A model generated the notes under the pieces. It worked only from the letters and a program-made list of their open reading frames with translations. It did not search any database and had not been told where the DNA came from. A DNA stretch of 63,229 nucleotides, from assembly GCA_903642295.1 (NCBI GenBank), contig CAHJWO010000001.1, forward strand, positions 1-63,229, read 5' to 3'. A program made the position numbers and the translations under genes. Source of the stretch: PVC group bacterium. GTDB taxonomy: Bacteria; Verrucomicrobiota; Verrucomicrobiia; Chthoniobacterales; SZAS-18. The number at the start of each line of letters is the position of its first letter. Positions within the stretch are counted from its first letter, which is position 1. Positions 8,157-18,700 of the stretch are shown piece by piece.

Positions 8157-9191
8157 TCAGGCGGCTTCCTCGGGCAGCGGCCCGGCGATCACGTCCATCT
8201 CCGCGCGGCCGCCCGGAGCCAGGTTGTCGATGAGGTCGAGGAAGCTTTTGCCGACGAGGCGCTGGGCGCGCATGAGCAGGATCGGCACGGGGCTGGACGG
8301 CTCGGCGGCGGCGTAGTAGTCGCAAAGCTTCTGGAGCATCCGGCGCACGTCGTCCGGGGACTGGATGTCGCCGGAGATGGCCTGCCCGCCCGTGCGCGCC
8401 ACCGTGGCGGCGGAACCGGCGAGAGCGGCCGCCGTGCCCGAGGCCCCGGCGCCAGCCGGGGCCGACACGCCGCCGGTAAGGGCGTCAAACGGGCGCAGTC
8501 CCTTGTCGAGCGCCTTGATGAGCACGTCGAAGGATGGCGCGTTGGTGCGGCCCAGGGTCTCGATGAGGAAATCGTCCAGCGAGTGAACGGCGTTGACGAT
8601 TCGCTTGAGCGCGTCCACCCCGGCGGCGACTTCCTCGGGGTTGGAGTTGGCAACGATCTCGGGCAGGCGCGTGAAGCCCAGCGCCGTGCCGCCGCCCGCG
8701 GTGGGGGATTCGGTCTTGAGGTAATTGAGGGTCACCGGCCCCAGACCCGGCGCGCGGAAGATTGCCGCCGCGCTCAGCCGGTCGATGTATTTGATGGGGT
8801 CGCCAAAGCTGCCGGGCTCGACGGCGAGCTGGGAGAGGATGTTGACGCGCTGGGTTGGATCGTTGTCATCCGGGTCGATCTGCGGGTGGACGGTCGGCCA
8901 ATACTGGCGGACCAGCCCCGTGATGAATTCGATGCCCTTGGCCGCGCCTTCCAGGCCGCCCGTCTGGGAGATCGAGACGACGTAGTACACGGCGATCTGC
9001 AAGTCCTTGGAGCGTTTGAGGCCGTCCTCGGCCATCTTGCGGACGGCGGGCCAACTGGGTTCCTTGGCCTCGGAGAACTGGGTCTCCGGCGTGCCCTGGA
9101 TGAGCACGGCCAGTTCGTTGTAGATCGGGTCGTAGGAAAGGTCCTCGCCGGTGGGCGAGTCGGCGGAGACGGGTTCGAGGAGAGGGTCCAT
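8157..9191 (-). CDS. tssA: Type VI secretion protein TssA (ImpA N-terminal domain)
   Basis: A 344-residue protein that opens with the ImpA N-terminal signature (LLEPVSADSPTGEDLSYDP, then LKRSKDLQIAVYYVVSISQT). TssA proteins cap and guide polymerisation of the tube and sheath from the baseplate. This is a short form of the family, and its C-terminal region lacks an obvious large extension. An Ala/Pro/Gly-rich linker lies near residues 235-275. It is the first gene of the T6SS island. The leader directly upstream of its ATG is made of heptamer repeats (9201-9242) with a hairpin just beyond, and no Shine-Dalgarno motif is visible. Confidence 0.9.
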   Translation of the reverse strand: MDPLLEPVSADSPTGEDLSYDPIYNELAVLIQGTPETQFSEAKEPSWPAVRKMAEDGLKRSKDLQIAVYYVVSISQTGGLEGAAKGIEFITGLVRQYWPTVHPQIDPDDNDPTQRVNILSQLAVEPGSFGDPIKYIDRLSAAAIFRAPGLGPVTLNYLKTESPTAGGGTALGFTRLPEIVANSNPEEVAAGVDALKRIVNAVHSLDDFLIETLGRTNAPSFDVLIKALDKGLRPFDALTGGVSAPAGAGASGTAAALAGSAATVARTGGQAISGDIQSPDDVRRMLQKLCDYYAAAEPSSPVPILLMRAQRLVGKSFLDLIDNLAPGGRAEMDVIAGPLPEEAA

Positions 9192-9200
9192 GTGGGGAGA

Positions 9201-9242
9201 GGATGAAGGCTGAAGGATGAAGGCTGAAGGCGGAGGGCGGGG
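9201..9242. repeat. Heptamer tandem repeat in the tssA leader
   Basis: Six head-to-tail heptamers on the plus strand (GGATGAA, GGCTGAA, GGATGAA, GGCTGAA, GGCGGAG, GGCGGGG). The array begins 9 bases upstream of the tssA ATG and would form most of the immediate 5' leader of the T6SS transcript. Confidence 0.8.
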
Positions 9243-9263
9243 AATTCTGTTTTATCATCCATC

Positions 9264-9283
9264 GCGCGCTTTTTGAAGCGCGC
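9264..9283 (-). promoter_or_regulatory. Hairpin upstream of tssA
   Basis: Perfect 8-bp stem, GCGCGCTT/AAGCGCGC, with a 4-base loop, about 75 bases upstream of the tssA start. On the plus strand it has no U-tract. A short nonamer duplication (ACCTGCGTT twice) follows at 9290-9308. It could terminate readthrough from tpsA or structure the tssA leader; sequence alone does not decide. Confidence 0.4.
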
Positions 9284-9580
9284 ACATGCACCTGCGTTAC
9301 CTGCGTTATCTTTTTTGCGTTTTTCCTCGGAAGATTTTTTATTTAAGCGCGCCGTGGATGGTTCTTTGGAGGGTCGTTTATCCGCCTTGGTGCAGTGCTG
9401 CCAGCTTCCCGCGCTTCCGGCGCCCCTCCGGGGCGCGCTCGCTTGGTGGATGGATTCCGGGGGGGTTTACCGCGACTGATTCTTGCACCCCTCCGGGGTC
9501 GCCGGAGGGACCAGGCAGACTTGGGAGCCTGTCAATACCAAGCAGTTGAGCGAATGTTTGCGGTAGATGGTTTCCCTCTG

Positions 9581-9704
9581 GGGGAGCGCAAGCGCCTCGC
9601 GTGCCCGCTTTGGCGCCTCGCCAAAGCGCGGGGGGCGCCACCACACCGGAGCCGGAGCCCACGGCGGGGCGCCGTCGGCAGCACGCGAGGCGCGTGCGCT
9701 CCCC
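9581..9704. repeat. 124-bp palindromic repeat element, copy 1
   Basis: An element bounded by inverted ends (GGGAGCGCAAGCGCCTCGCG at the left; the complement of GCACGCGAGGCGCGTGCGCT at the right). Inside are two hairpins: CGCTTTGGCG/CGCCAAAGCG and ACGGCG/CGCCGT. A second copy of about 115 bp is at 58003-58117. With no coding capacity it resembles a non-autonomous MITE- or REP-like element. It occupies most of the gap between tssA and the end of tpsA. Confidence 0.8.
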
Positions 9705-9764
9705 GACCGGAGCCAATGGAAAGACCTCAAGAAGAGAGCTCATAGGCTTGTCAGTGTTGATGGT

Positions 9765-12700
9765 TCATAGGCCAGCGAGGCTCGTCGGCGGGTTGTTCGG
9801 CGGCCCGGGTAGCGAGCACTCAGCGGTGCGGGGACCAGCGGGCGGCCCGTCCTGATCCACCATTTTCAAAGGGGCCTCTTTTTTCGCGGCGGGCGAGGCG
9901 GCGGGCGCGGGGGAGGTCGCCGGGCCGGGGCTCGCCATCGGCGGCGCGGGCGGCAGCTTCGAGGAAGGCGCTTTTTGCGCGGGCGGCAGGGCCTTGCGTT
10001 GCGCGTTGATGACCTTGACCATGTCGTCCGAGGACGGGTTGCTCATCCCCAGGTCCGACACGATGTGACCTTCCGCCTTGGTCACTTCCACCGGGGTCAG
10101 ACCCATGTGTTCGATGTAGCCGAAGAGGTTGTCGAAACCACGCGCGGCATTGTCCACATCCGGGTACTGGCCCGCCTTCTCCTTGAGGTAGGGGGCAAAG
10201 CCGTCGGGCTGGTCGGTTTTCTTTTCGACCGTGTAGTCGTCGTAGGCCTTCTGGTAGGCGGTGCCGATAACCGGGGCCTTGGCCTTGTCCTTGCCGTAGA
10301 GGTCCTCGAACGCCTTGAGGATCGTCTGCACCTCGCGCTCGCTCATGCGGTCCACGACCACGACGTACTCGGAGGGCACCAACTGGCTGACGCCGCCCTT
10401 GATGGGCTGGAGCCGCCCGTAGTTCTCGGTGTCCTTGCTGTCGACCAACTGGGCGAAGAGAGCCCGCTTGGAACTGGCGCCGTACTCACGCTTCTCCGCC
10501 TTGCGCGGATTGATGCCGAGCTTGCGCAGCTCCTCCATCTGGCTGGCGCTGATGTTGACATCCACCGGGATGTCGAGCGGCTTCTGGTCAGGCAGCGCGC
10601 CGGAGATCGCCGCCGCGGTGTCGAGCGTCTGCGAACCGCCGCCGATGGGCTGCTGCGGAATCGCAAAATCGAACAGGCCCGTGGAAGCCAGCGCGCCAGT
10701 GCCCCGGAACTGCGCGGCCAGGTTGGGATTGCGGAAGACGGACAGCCCCAGGCGGCGCGCGATGGTGGTGGACCCGGTCGTGGTGACGAAGCTGGCCGTC
10801 TGGGGGGCGGACCGGTCGGCGAACTGGAGGTTCGCGCCGCCGAAGTTGATGCTCTGACCGGCGGCGAACGTCAACCCGCCGTCCACCCCGAGGGTGTTCA
10901 TCGCGCCACCGGGGCGGTTGAGCAGGAAGATCGTGTCCGCGTTGATGCGCAACGTGCGGCCCGCCGCGAGGTCGCCCACCGTGGCGACGCCGCGGCCCAC
11001 GTCGATGGTCAGCGCGCCGGGAGCGTAGAGTTTTTGCAGGTCGCCCATCTGGAAGCTGTCGCCCTTCACCAGCACCGAATTGCTCGTCAGCACGATGGTG
11101 GAATAGCGCAAGCGATCGGGCGCGTTCGTGTTCGGGTCGCCGTTGAAAACGACGGTGCCGCTGCTCGTGTAGTTGCTGCCCTCCAGCAGCAGGAGTTCGC
11201 CGCTCGCGGCGAGATTCAGGTCGCCCGAAAGGACGTTGGCATCTTCGGCCAGGCGGATGCGGTTGCCGGTCGCCGTCAGGTTGCCCGCCGCGCCCGTCAC
11301 GGTGCGGTTGAAGATCAGGTCGCCGCCGTTGGATTTGAGGGTGGTCGTGCCACCCGCGTTATCGGCGTTGGTGGTGACCAACCCGTTATAGACCTGGCTG
11401 TTGACGGTTTGAACCAGACCGCCGTTGATGAACGCCTGATGGCTGCTGCCGCCTTCGGGGGTGGTGTCGCCCGGGGCGTCGCCCAGGGTCAGGCTGGCAA
11501 GGGCGCTGGCGTACCCGACGCGGCCGTTAAAGACCGTGGACCCGGGGCTGGAAAGCGTGACGTTGCGGGTCTGGGCGGTGCCGGCGTCCAGCGTGGAATT
11601 GAAGGTGAGGCCGCCGTTGCCGCTGACCAAGATGATGTCGCCGTTGCTTTGCCGGCTCGTGCCATCCCCCAACGAGACGGGCAACGAATAGGTCTGGAAA
11701 TCGTTCGTCTGCACACGGTCGGTGTTGAGGACGATCTTCTTGCCGGTGCCGTCCACCGTCAGACTGGCGGCGTTCGTCACCTCGCCATCGAGGGTCGCCG
11801 TATTGCTGACGGTGAAACGCGTGGCCCCGGTGCCGGTGATCCGGTCGAGGAACGTGGCGTTGACCGCGTTGACGGTCAGGGCGTTCGCGTTGCCGGTGAC
11901 GGCGCTCCGCGCCAGGACGTTGCCGAGGGTGCTGGTCAGGGTGGCGGGCTTGCCCAGGGTGATCTCGCCACCGTATTCCTGGTTGTCCCGCGTCGTGACG
12001 CTGCTGCCGTTGAGCGCCAGGGCACCCGACACGGCCAGGCGGACGGCACCCACCGTGTTGCCGAACACCGTGCGGTTGGCGGTGATGTTCAGGAAGCCCG
12101 CCCGGTCAACCGGGCCAAATTTCGCCGTCTGCGCGGTGACGTTCAGGTCGTGGCCATTGGCGGTGACGGGGGACTCGAAATCCACCGTCCCCCCATCGGA
12201 GCGGAAATTCTCCGTCGTCCCCCGGGCCGTGTTGAGAATCACCTGACCGGTGAAGAGCTGGTCGCCCGCCGTGTGGATGGAATCGGTGTTCACCGTGACG
12301 ACGCCATTGCCCCGGATGCTCAGGCTGGCGACGCCCGCCGCGCCGGTGGCCGCTCCGACCGTGCCGTCGAGGGCCGTCGGGCCGTTGACGGTCCAATCCA
12401 GCGCCCCGGTGTTGGTGATCGTGTTGAAGGACGCGGCGGTCGCACCGGTGATCGTCAGAGGCAGCGCACTACCATTCAGGGAGTTGGCAAAAGTGATCTG
12501 GCCGTTGGCGGCGAGGGTGGTCGCCTTGGCCAGCGTGACGCCGTCGTTGAAGGTCTGGACGCCGGTGGTGGTGATGGACCCGCCGTTCAGGAGGGTGGTG
12601 CCGGGGGCATCGGTGACGAGGCTGGCGAGCGCGCCGCCCGTGCCGATGGTCCCGTCAAACTCGGTGGTCCCGGCGGTATTCAGCGTCAACGCGAATGTGC

Positions 12701-15700
12701 CGTCCAGCGTGGCGCGGAAGATCAGCAATCCGGCGGCGTTGCTGGTCAAGGTGGTGCCGCTCTGGAGGGTGACGCCGTCGCCGAAATCCTGCTTGCCGGT
12801 GGTGGTGATCGTGCCGGCTTTCAGGATCGTCGTGCCCGCGGCGTCGGTGGTGAGGCTCGCCAGCGGGACCCCGTTACCGACCGCGCCGTTGAGCCGCGTG
12901 GCGGCGGCGGTGTTGAGCGTCAGCGCGAACGCGCCGTCGAGCGCCGAATTGAACGTGAGATCGCCGGTGGCCGTGCTGGCCAACGTCGTATCCCGGGCCA
13001 GGGTGACCGCATCCCTGAACGTCTGCGCGCCGGTGGTCGTGACCCCACCCGCGTTGAGCACCGTGGTGCCGGGCGCGTCGGTGGTGAGGCTGGCGAGCGG
13101 GACCCCGTTGCCGACCGCGCCGTTGAACTGCGTGGTCCCGGCGGTGGCGAGCGTCAGGGCAAACGCGCCGTCGAGCGTCGAGCGGAAGATCAGCAGCCCG
13201 GCGGCGTTGCTCGTCAAGGTAATGCCGCTCTGGAGGGTGACGCCGTCGCCGTAGTCCTGCGCGCCGGTCGTGGTGATCGCGGTGGTGTTGAGCACGGTGG
13301 AACCGGGGGCGTCCGTGGTGAGGCTGGCCAGGGGCGTGCCGCCGCCGACGATCCCGTCGAATTCCGTGGTCCCGCCCGTGTTGAGCGTCAGCGCGAACGC
13401 GCCGTCCAGCGTGGCGCGGAATGTGAGCCCGCCGCCGCCCGCTAGCACCGTGGTCTGCGCGAGCGTCGCCGCGCTCCGGTAGGTCTGCGCACCGCCGGTG
13501 AGCACGCTGGGCTGGGCTGCGCTGGCCCCGACGACGTTGAAGAACACCGGCCCAGTCGCGGTGAGGTCCCCGGTGACGCGCACCCCCGCCGGGGCGGCCG
13601 TGCCGGTGAGCACCTGGTTGAACTGCGTGCCGCCGCCGTTCGTGGTCAAGTTGGCGAGGGCGGTCGTGCTGCCGACGAGACCGTTGAAGACCTGGAGCGC
13701 ACCGGTGCGCAGGGTCAGGTTGGACGGGCCGTCCAGCGTGGAATTGAAGACCAGCGAGCCCGCCAAGCCACCGACGAGCGCTGTGTCCTGCCCGAGCGTC
13801 GCCGCGCCGTTATAGGTCTGCGAACCGCCGGTGAGGATCGTGGGCTGGGCAAGGCTGCTGCCGGTCGCCTCGAAGCTGACGGCGTCGTTGATCGTCACGT
13901 CGCCGACGACGTTGACGCCCGCCACCGCACCGCCAACGGGCATCCGGAAGTACGCCGTGCCGCCGACCGGGCCGGGGTTGTCGGTGGTCAGGCTGGCGAG
14001 CGGGCCGACGTGGCCGACGAGGCCGTAAAAGTATTCGTTGCCGGAGGTGTTGAGGTTCAGCGCGCGCGCGGGACCGGCGGGGTCGCTGTCCACCGTCCCG
14101 TTGAAGGTGAGGTCGCCACCGCCGGTGCTGGTCAGCACGGTGGGCGCGCCGAGCAGCAGGCCGACGCGGTAGGTCTGCGCGCCCGCCGTGGTCAGGCCGC
14201 CGCCCGCCAGTTCGACGAAGCCCGCCGTGCTGTTGTCGTTGGGCGCGACGGAGAGCAGGCCGGGCAGGGTGACCGGACCGGCGAAGGTGGCATTCGCGCC
14301 GCCGAGGTCGAGGCTGCCGACGTTGATCGTCGAGGCGAAGCGCGTGGTGCCCACGCCGCTGCGCACGGAAAGGTCGCTGCCGCCGACGCTGGTGAGGCTC
14401 GTGCCCGGGGCGATGTTGAAGGAGATGGCTCCGCCGCCGGTAAACGCGCCGCCGGGCGCGGGCAGGGTGTCCGCGCTGGTCAGGAACGTGTTGGCGGCGA
14501 GCCGGACGTTGTTGGTGTACGCCTGGTCCGCGTTGACGGGCGGCAGGGTACCGATTTGCGCGACCGTCAGGACGCCGGGTTGCGCGAGGCTCGCGCCCAG
14601 GATGTCGAAACGCACGTCGTCGTTGATCGTCACCGCACCGTTGACGGTCACGCCCGCACGGGCACCCCCCACGGTTATGTTGAATTGGGTTTCCTCGCCG
14701 GGCGATCCGGTCAGAGTGCTGGTCAGGCCGGTGAGCGGCGTGCCGCTGCCGACGACCCCGTTGAACACCGTCAGGCCGCCGGTGTCGAGCGTGAGGGCAA
14801 ATGCGCCGTCCACCGTCCGGTTAAAGGTGAGATTGCCGCCGCCGGTGCTGTTGAGCGCGGTGGACGCACCCAGTTGAACCGCATCGTTGTAGGTCTGGTT
14901 GCCGCTGGTCAGGGCGGTGCGGACGGTGGTGATGGTCCCCCCGGCCAGCAGGGTCGTGCCGCCCGCGTCGGTCGTCAGGCTGCCGAGTGCCGCGCCGCCG
15001 CCGACCGCGCCGTCGAATTCCGTGGTGCCGGTCGTGTTGACCGTCAGGTTGCGCGGGGTGGCCGGTGCGTCGCTGTCCAGCGCCCGGGCGAAGCGGATGT
15101 CCCCGCCCGTGCTGGCCGCCACGGCGTCCGCGCCCAGGGTCACGGGCGACCGGTAGGCCTGGAAGCCGACGGTGTTCACCTGCCCGCCGTTGATCCGGGT
15201 CACGCCCGAGCCGTCGGTGCCCAGGCTGGCGAGCGGCGTCGTGCCGCCGACCGCACCGTCAAACTCGCGCACGGACGAGGCGAGGAGGTTCAGCGCAAAC
15301 GCGCCGTCTAGCGTCAAGTGGAAGGTGATCGTACCCGCGCTGACGCCGGACAACGTCGTGTCATGGCCGAGGGTCACCACATCGCCATAGAATTGCGCGC
15401 CGGAGACGAACACCTGCCGGGCGTTGAGCAGAGTCGCGCCCGGGGCGTCCGTGGTGAGACCGGCCAGCGGGGTCAGGACACCCACGCCCGCGTTGAACAC
15501 GGTGTTGCCGCCGGTGTTGAGCGTGAGGAGCTGCGCGCCGTTGAGCGTGGAGTTGAAGGTCAGGTCGCCGCCCGCGCTGCTGCTGAGCACGTTGTCCGAC
15601 CCCAGTTGCACGGCGTTGCCGTAGAACTGCGCTCCCGTCGTGGCGACCAGACCACCGTTCAGGCGCGTGACCCCGGCGGCGGTGGTCGTCAGGCTGGTGA

Positions 15701-18700
15701 GCGCGGCGGAGTTGCCGACCGACTGGTTGAAGGTCGTGAGCCCGGCGGTGTCGAGTGTCAGGGCGTGCGCGCCGTTGAGTGGGTCGTTGAAGGTGAGGTT
15801 GCCCGCGTTGGTACTGGTGAGCAGCGTGTCCGCGCCCAACTGCACGGCGTCCTTGTAGGTCTGGCCGTCCACGGTCTGGACCAGGCCGCCGCTGATGGTC
15901 AGGAAGCCACCGCCGCCCACGGTCAAGCTTTCCGCGTACACGGAGCTATCGAACCCGACCGCGCCGCCCGTGCTGATCGTCAGGTGATAAGGCGTGCCGA
16001 GGAGGGACGCTCCGAAGTGGATACCCCCCCCGCCGGTGCTGGTCAGGGTCGTATCTGCTTTCAAGAAAACGATTCCGTCGTAGTTCTGGGAGCCGGTGGT
16101 GGTGACGCTGCCGCCGCTGATCAGCAAACCGTTGCCGTTTATCTGCAAACTGGCGACGGAAACCGCCCCGCCCAAGTTCGCCGATCCCCCAAAGTTCAGG
16201 GTGAGGGCAAAGGGGCCGGTCACCGTCGAATGGAGGTCGAGGGAACCCAGGCCGTCGTTGAGAATGGTGTCCGCCCCGAGCGTGACGGGGTCGTTGTAGG
16301 TCTGCCCGGCCACGGTGTTGACCGCGCCACCCGCCAGCAGGGTCGTCCCCGGGCCATCGGTCGTGAGGGTGGACAAGCGGCCGGTGCCGCCAACCACGCC
16401 GGAGAACCGGGTCTGGCCACCGGTGTTGATGGCCAGCGAGAAATCGCCCAGGTCGGGCAGGATGGCGACAGAGTCCACCGTGGAGGCGAAGGCGATATCC
16501 CCACTGGCGGTGCTGGCAAGCGTCGTGTTCGCACCGAGCAGGACGGCGTCGCCGTAAGTTTGCGCGCCGGTGGTGCGGATCAGGCCCCCGTTGATTTGCG
16601 TGGTGCCGCCCGCGTCCGTCGTGAGGCTGAGCAGCGGAGTGGTGCCGCCGACGGGGCCGTCGAAGACCGTCAGGCCGCCGGTATTCAGCGTGAGGGCGCG
16701 CGGCGTGGCGGGGGCATCGCTGTCCACCGTGGAGAGGAAGGTGATGTTGCCGCCCGCCGCGAGGACCGTGGGGGCGGTCAGGATGACGGCGGTGTTGTAC
16801 TGCTGCGGGCCGGTGGTCGTGAAGGTGCCGCCCACGGCCACGCTCCCGCCGGTGCCGCTGTTCGGCTCCACGGAGAAAATCCCCACCGGGCCGACCTGGC
16901 CCGTGAACGTGGCGAGCGCGCCGCCGAGGTCGAAGCTGGTCGCGTCCACGCCGCCGGGCAGTTGCGTCTGGCCGACGACGGTGCGGACGTAGAGGTTCTG
17001 CCGTCCCGACGCGCTGCTCACGGTCGAGCCGAACGTGATCTGGCCGTTAGCGGTGTACGCTGGATCGGTCGGCGCTCCGGCGGTGCTGGTGAACACGGTC
17101 TGACTGCCCAGGAGGACCGGGTTCGCGTAGGTCTGCGGGCCGTTGCCGAACGTGAGCACGGTGGGGTTGGTCAGCGTGCTCCCGGCGACCGCAAAGCGCG
17201 CCTCGTCGTTGAGGGTCACCGCGCCGTTGACGCGCACCGCCGCCAGCGCGCCGAACTGCGCCTCGTCGGTGGGCGTGGGGGCGACGCCCGGAAAGAGCGG
17301 GTCCGTGGCGAATCCGCCCAGCGCGGTCGTGCCGCCCACCGGCCCGTTGAACACCTCGTTGCCCGGGGTGGAAGCGGCCAGGGAGACCGGGCCGTCCACC
17401 GTCCCGCCGAAGGTGATGGCGCTGGTCGCGCCGGTGGCCAGCAAACCGGTGTTGAGCTGGAGCGTCACCGCGCCGTTGTAAGTCTGCACGCCGACAGACA
17501 CCACGCTGGGATGGTCGGCGGTGGTCAGGGTGCTATTCGCCTCGTTAAAGAACGCGGGGCCGGTGACGGTCAGGCCGGTGGTGCCCACGTTGACGCCGCC
17601 CTTGCCAACCGTGGAGGCCCCCGCGCCCATGTTGAAGTGCGTGCCGCTGGTGGCAGTGGTACCCGAGGTGGAGACATTCAGCCCGGTCAGGGCGGTATCG
17701 TTGCCGACCAGATCGTTGAAGACCACCTGCGCATCCGGGCCGGTGACGCCAATTGCCAGCAGGGTCGCCCCGTCCACCCGGGAGGCGAAAGTCACGGCCC
17801 CAACCGCGTTGAGGCTCGGGTTGTTCGCCAGGGTGACGAGGTTGCCGTAGGCCTGCGCGCCCGTGGTGGTGAAGGCACCGTTGAGCAGCGTGCCGCCCGC
17901 GCCGTCGCTGGAGAAATTGGCCACGTTGGCGAACGCGCCCGGCACCGTGATCTGCCCGCCGAAATGCACGCTGAGGTCGTGCTGGTTGAAGTCCAGGGTG
18001 CCGCCGCTGGTCAGCGTCCCGCCGCCCCTGAGCGCGGTGTTCTGGCTGGCCGAACCGCCCTTGGCGTAGGTCTGTGAACCTCCGGTCAGCACCGTGGGCT
18101 GGCCGGGACTGCTGCCCATGGCCCCGAAGGCCACGGCGTCGTTAATCGTCACGTCGTTTGCAACGTTGACCCCCGCCGCCGCCGTTCCGATGGTCATGTT
18201 GAACCGCGTCGTGCCGGTGGTTACGCCCGCGTTGTCGGTCGTCAGGCTCGCCAGCCGCCCGGTCGTGGCGCTGCCGACCAGACCCGTGAAGACCTCGTCC
18301 CCGGCGGCGTTGACGACCAGCGCCTGCCCGCCGTCGGTCGTGCCATCGAGCGTTTTGTCGAACGTCACGTTGCTGCCCGTCGAGGAGAGCAAGGTCGAGG
18401 CCGCGCCGAGGGTGACGGAGCCGTTGTACTCCTGGAAGCCCGTGGAGCGGACCGATCCGCCGTTCAGCTTGATGACGCCGCCGCCGGTCACCAGCAGATT
18501 CCCCAGAGGACCGCTGCCCGCCACGGCGCCGCTGCCCACCGCTCCGCCGAAGGTCGTCGTGCCGCCGGTGCTCAGGGTGAGCGTGGGCGTGCCGCTGGCG
18601 GTGTTGTCCAGCGTCGAAACAAAATTCAGCGCACCGAGGCCGCCGGTCGCGGTGTCCTGCAAAACGGTGTTCGCCGCGCCGACCGTGACGGGTCCCTGGT

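Noticed and set aside
9378-9770. Small frames within the 9581 and 58003 elements encoding similar Arg/Ala-rich peptides
   Set aside because: Their similarity is that of the DNA repeat. They have no start context or domain.
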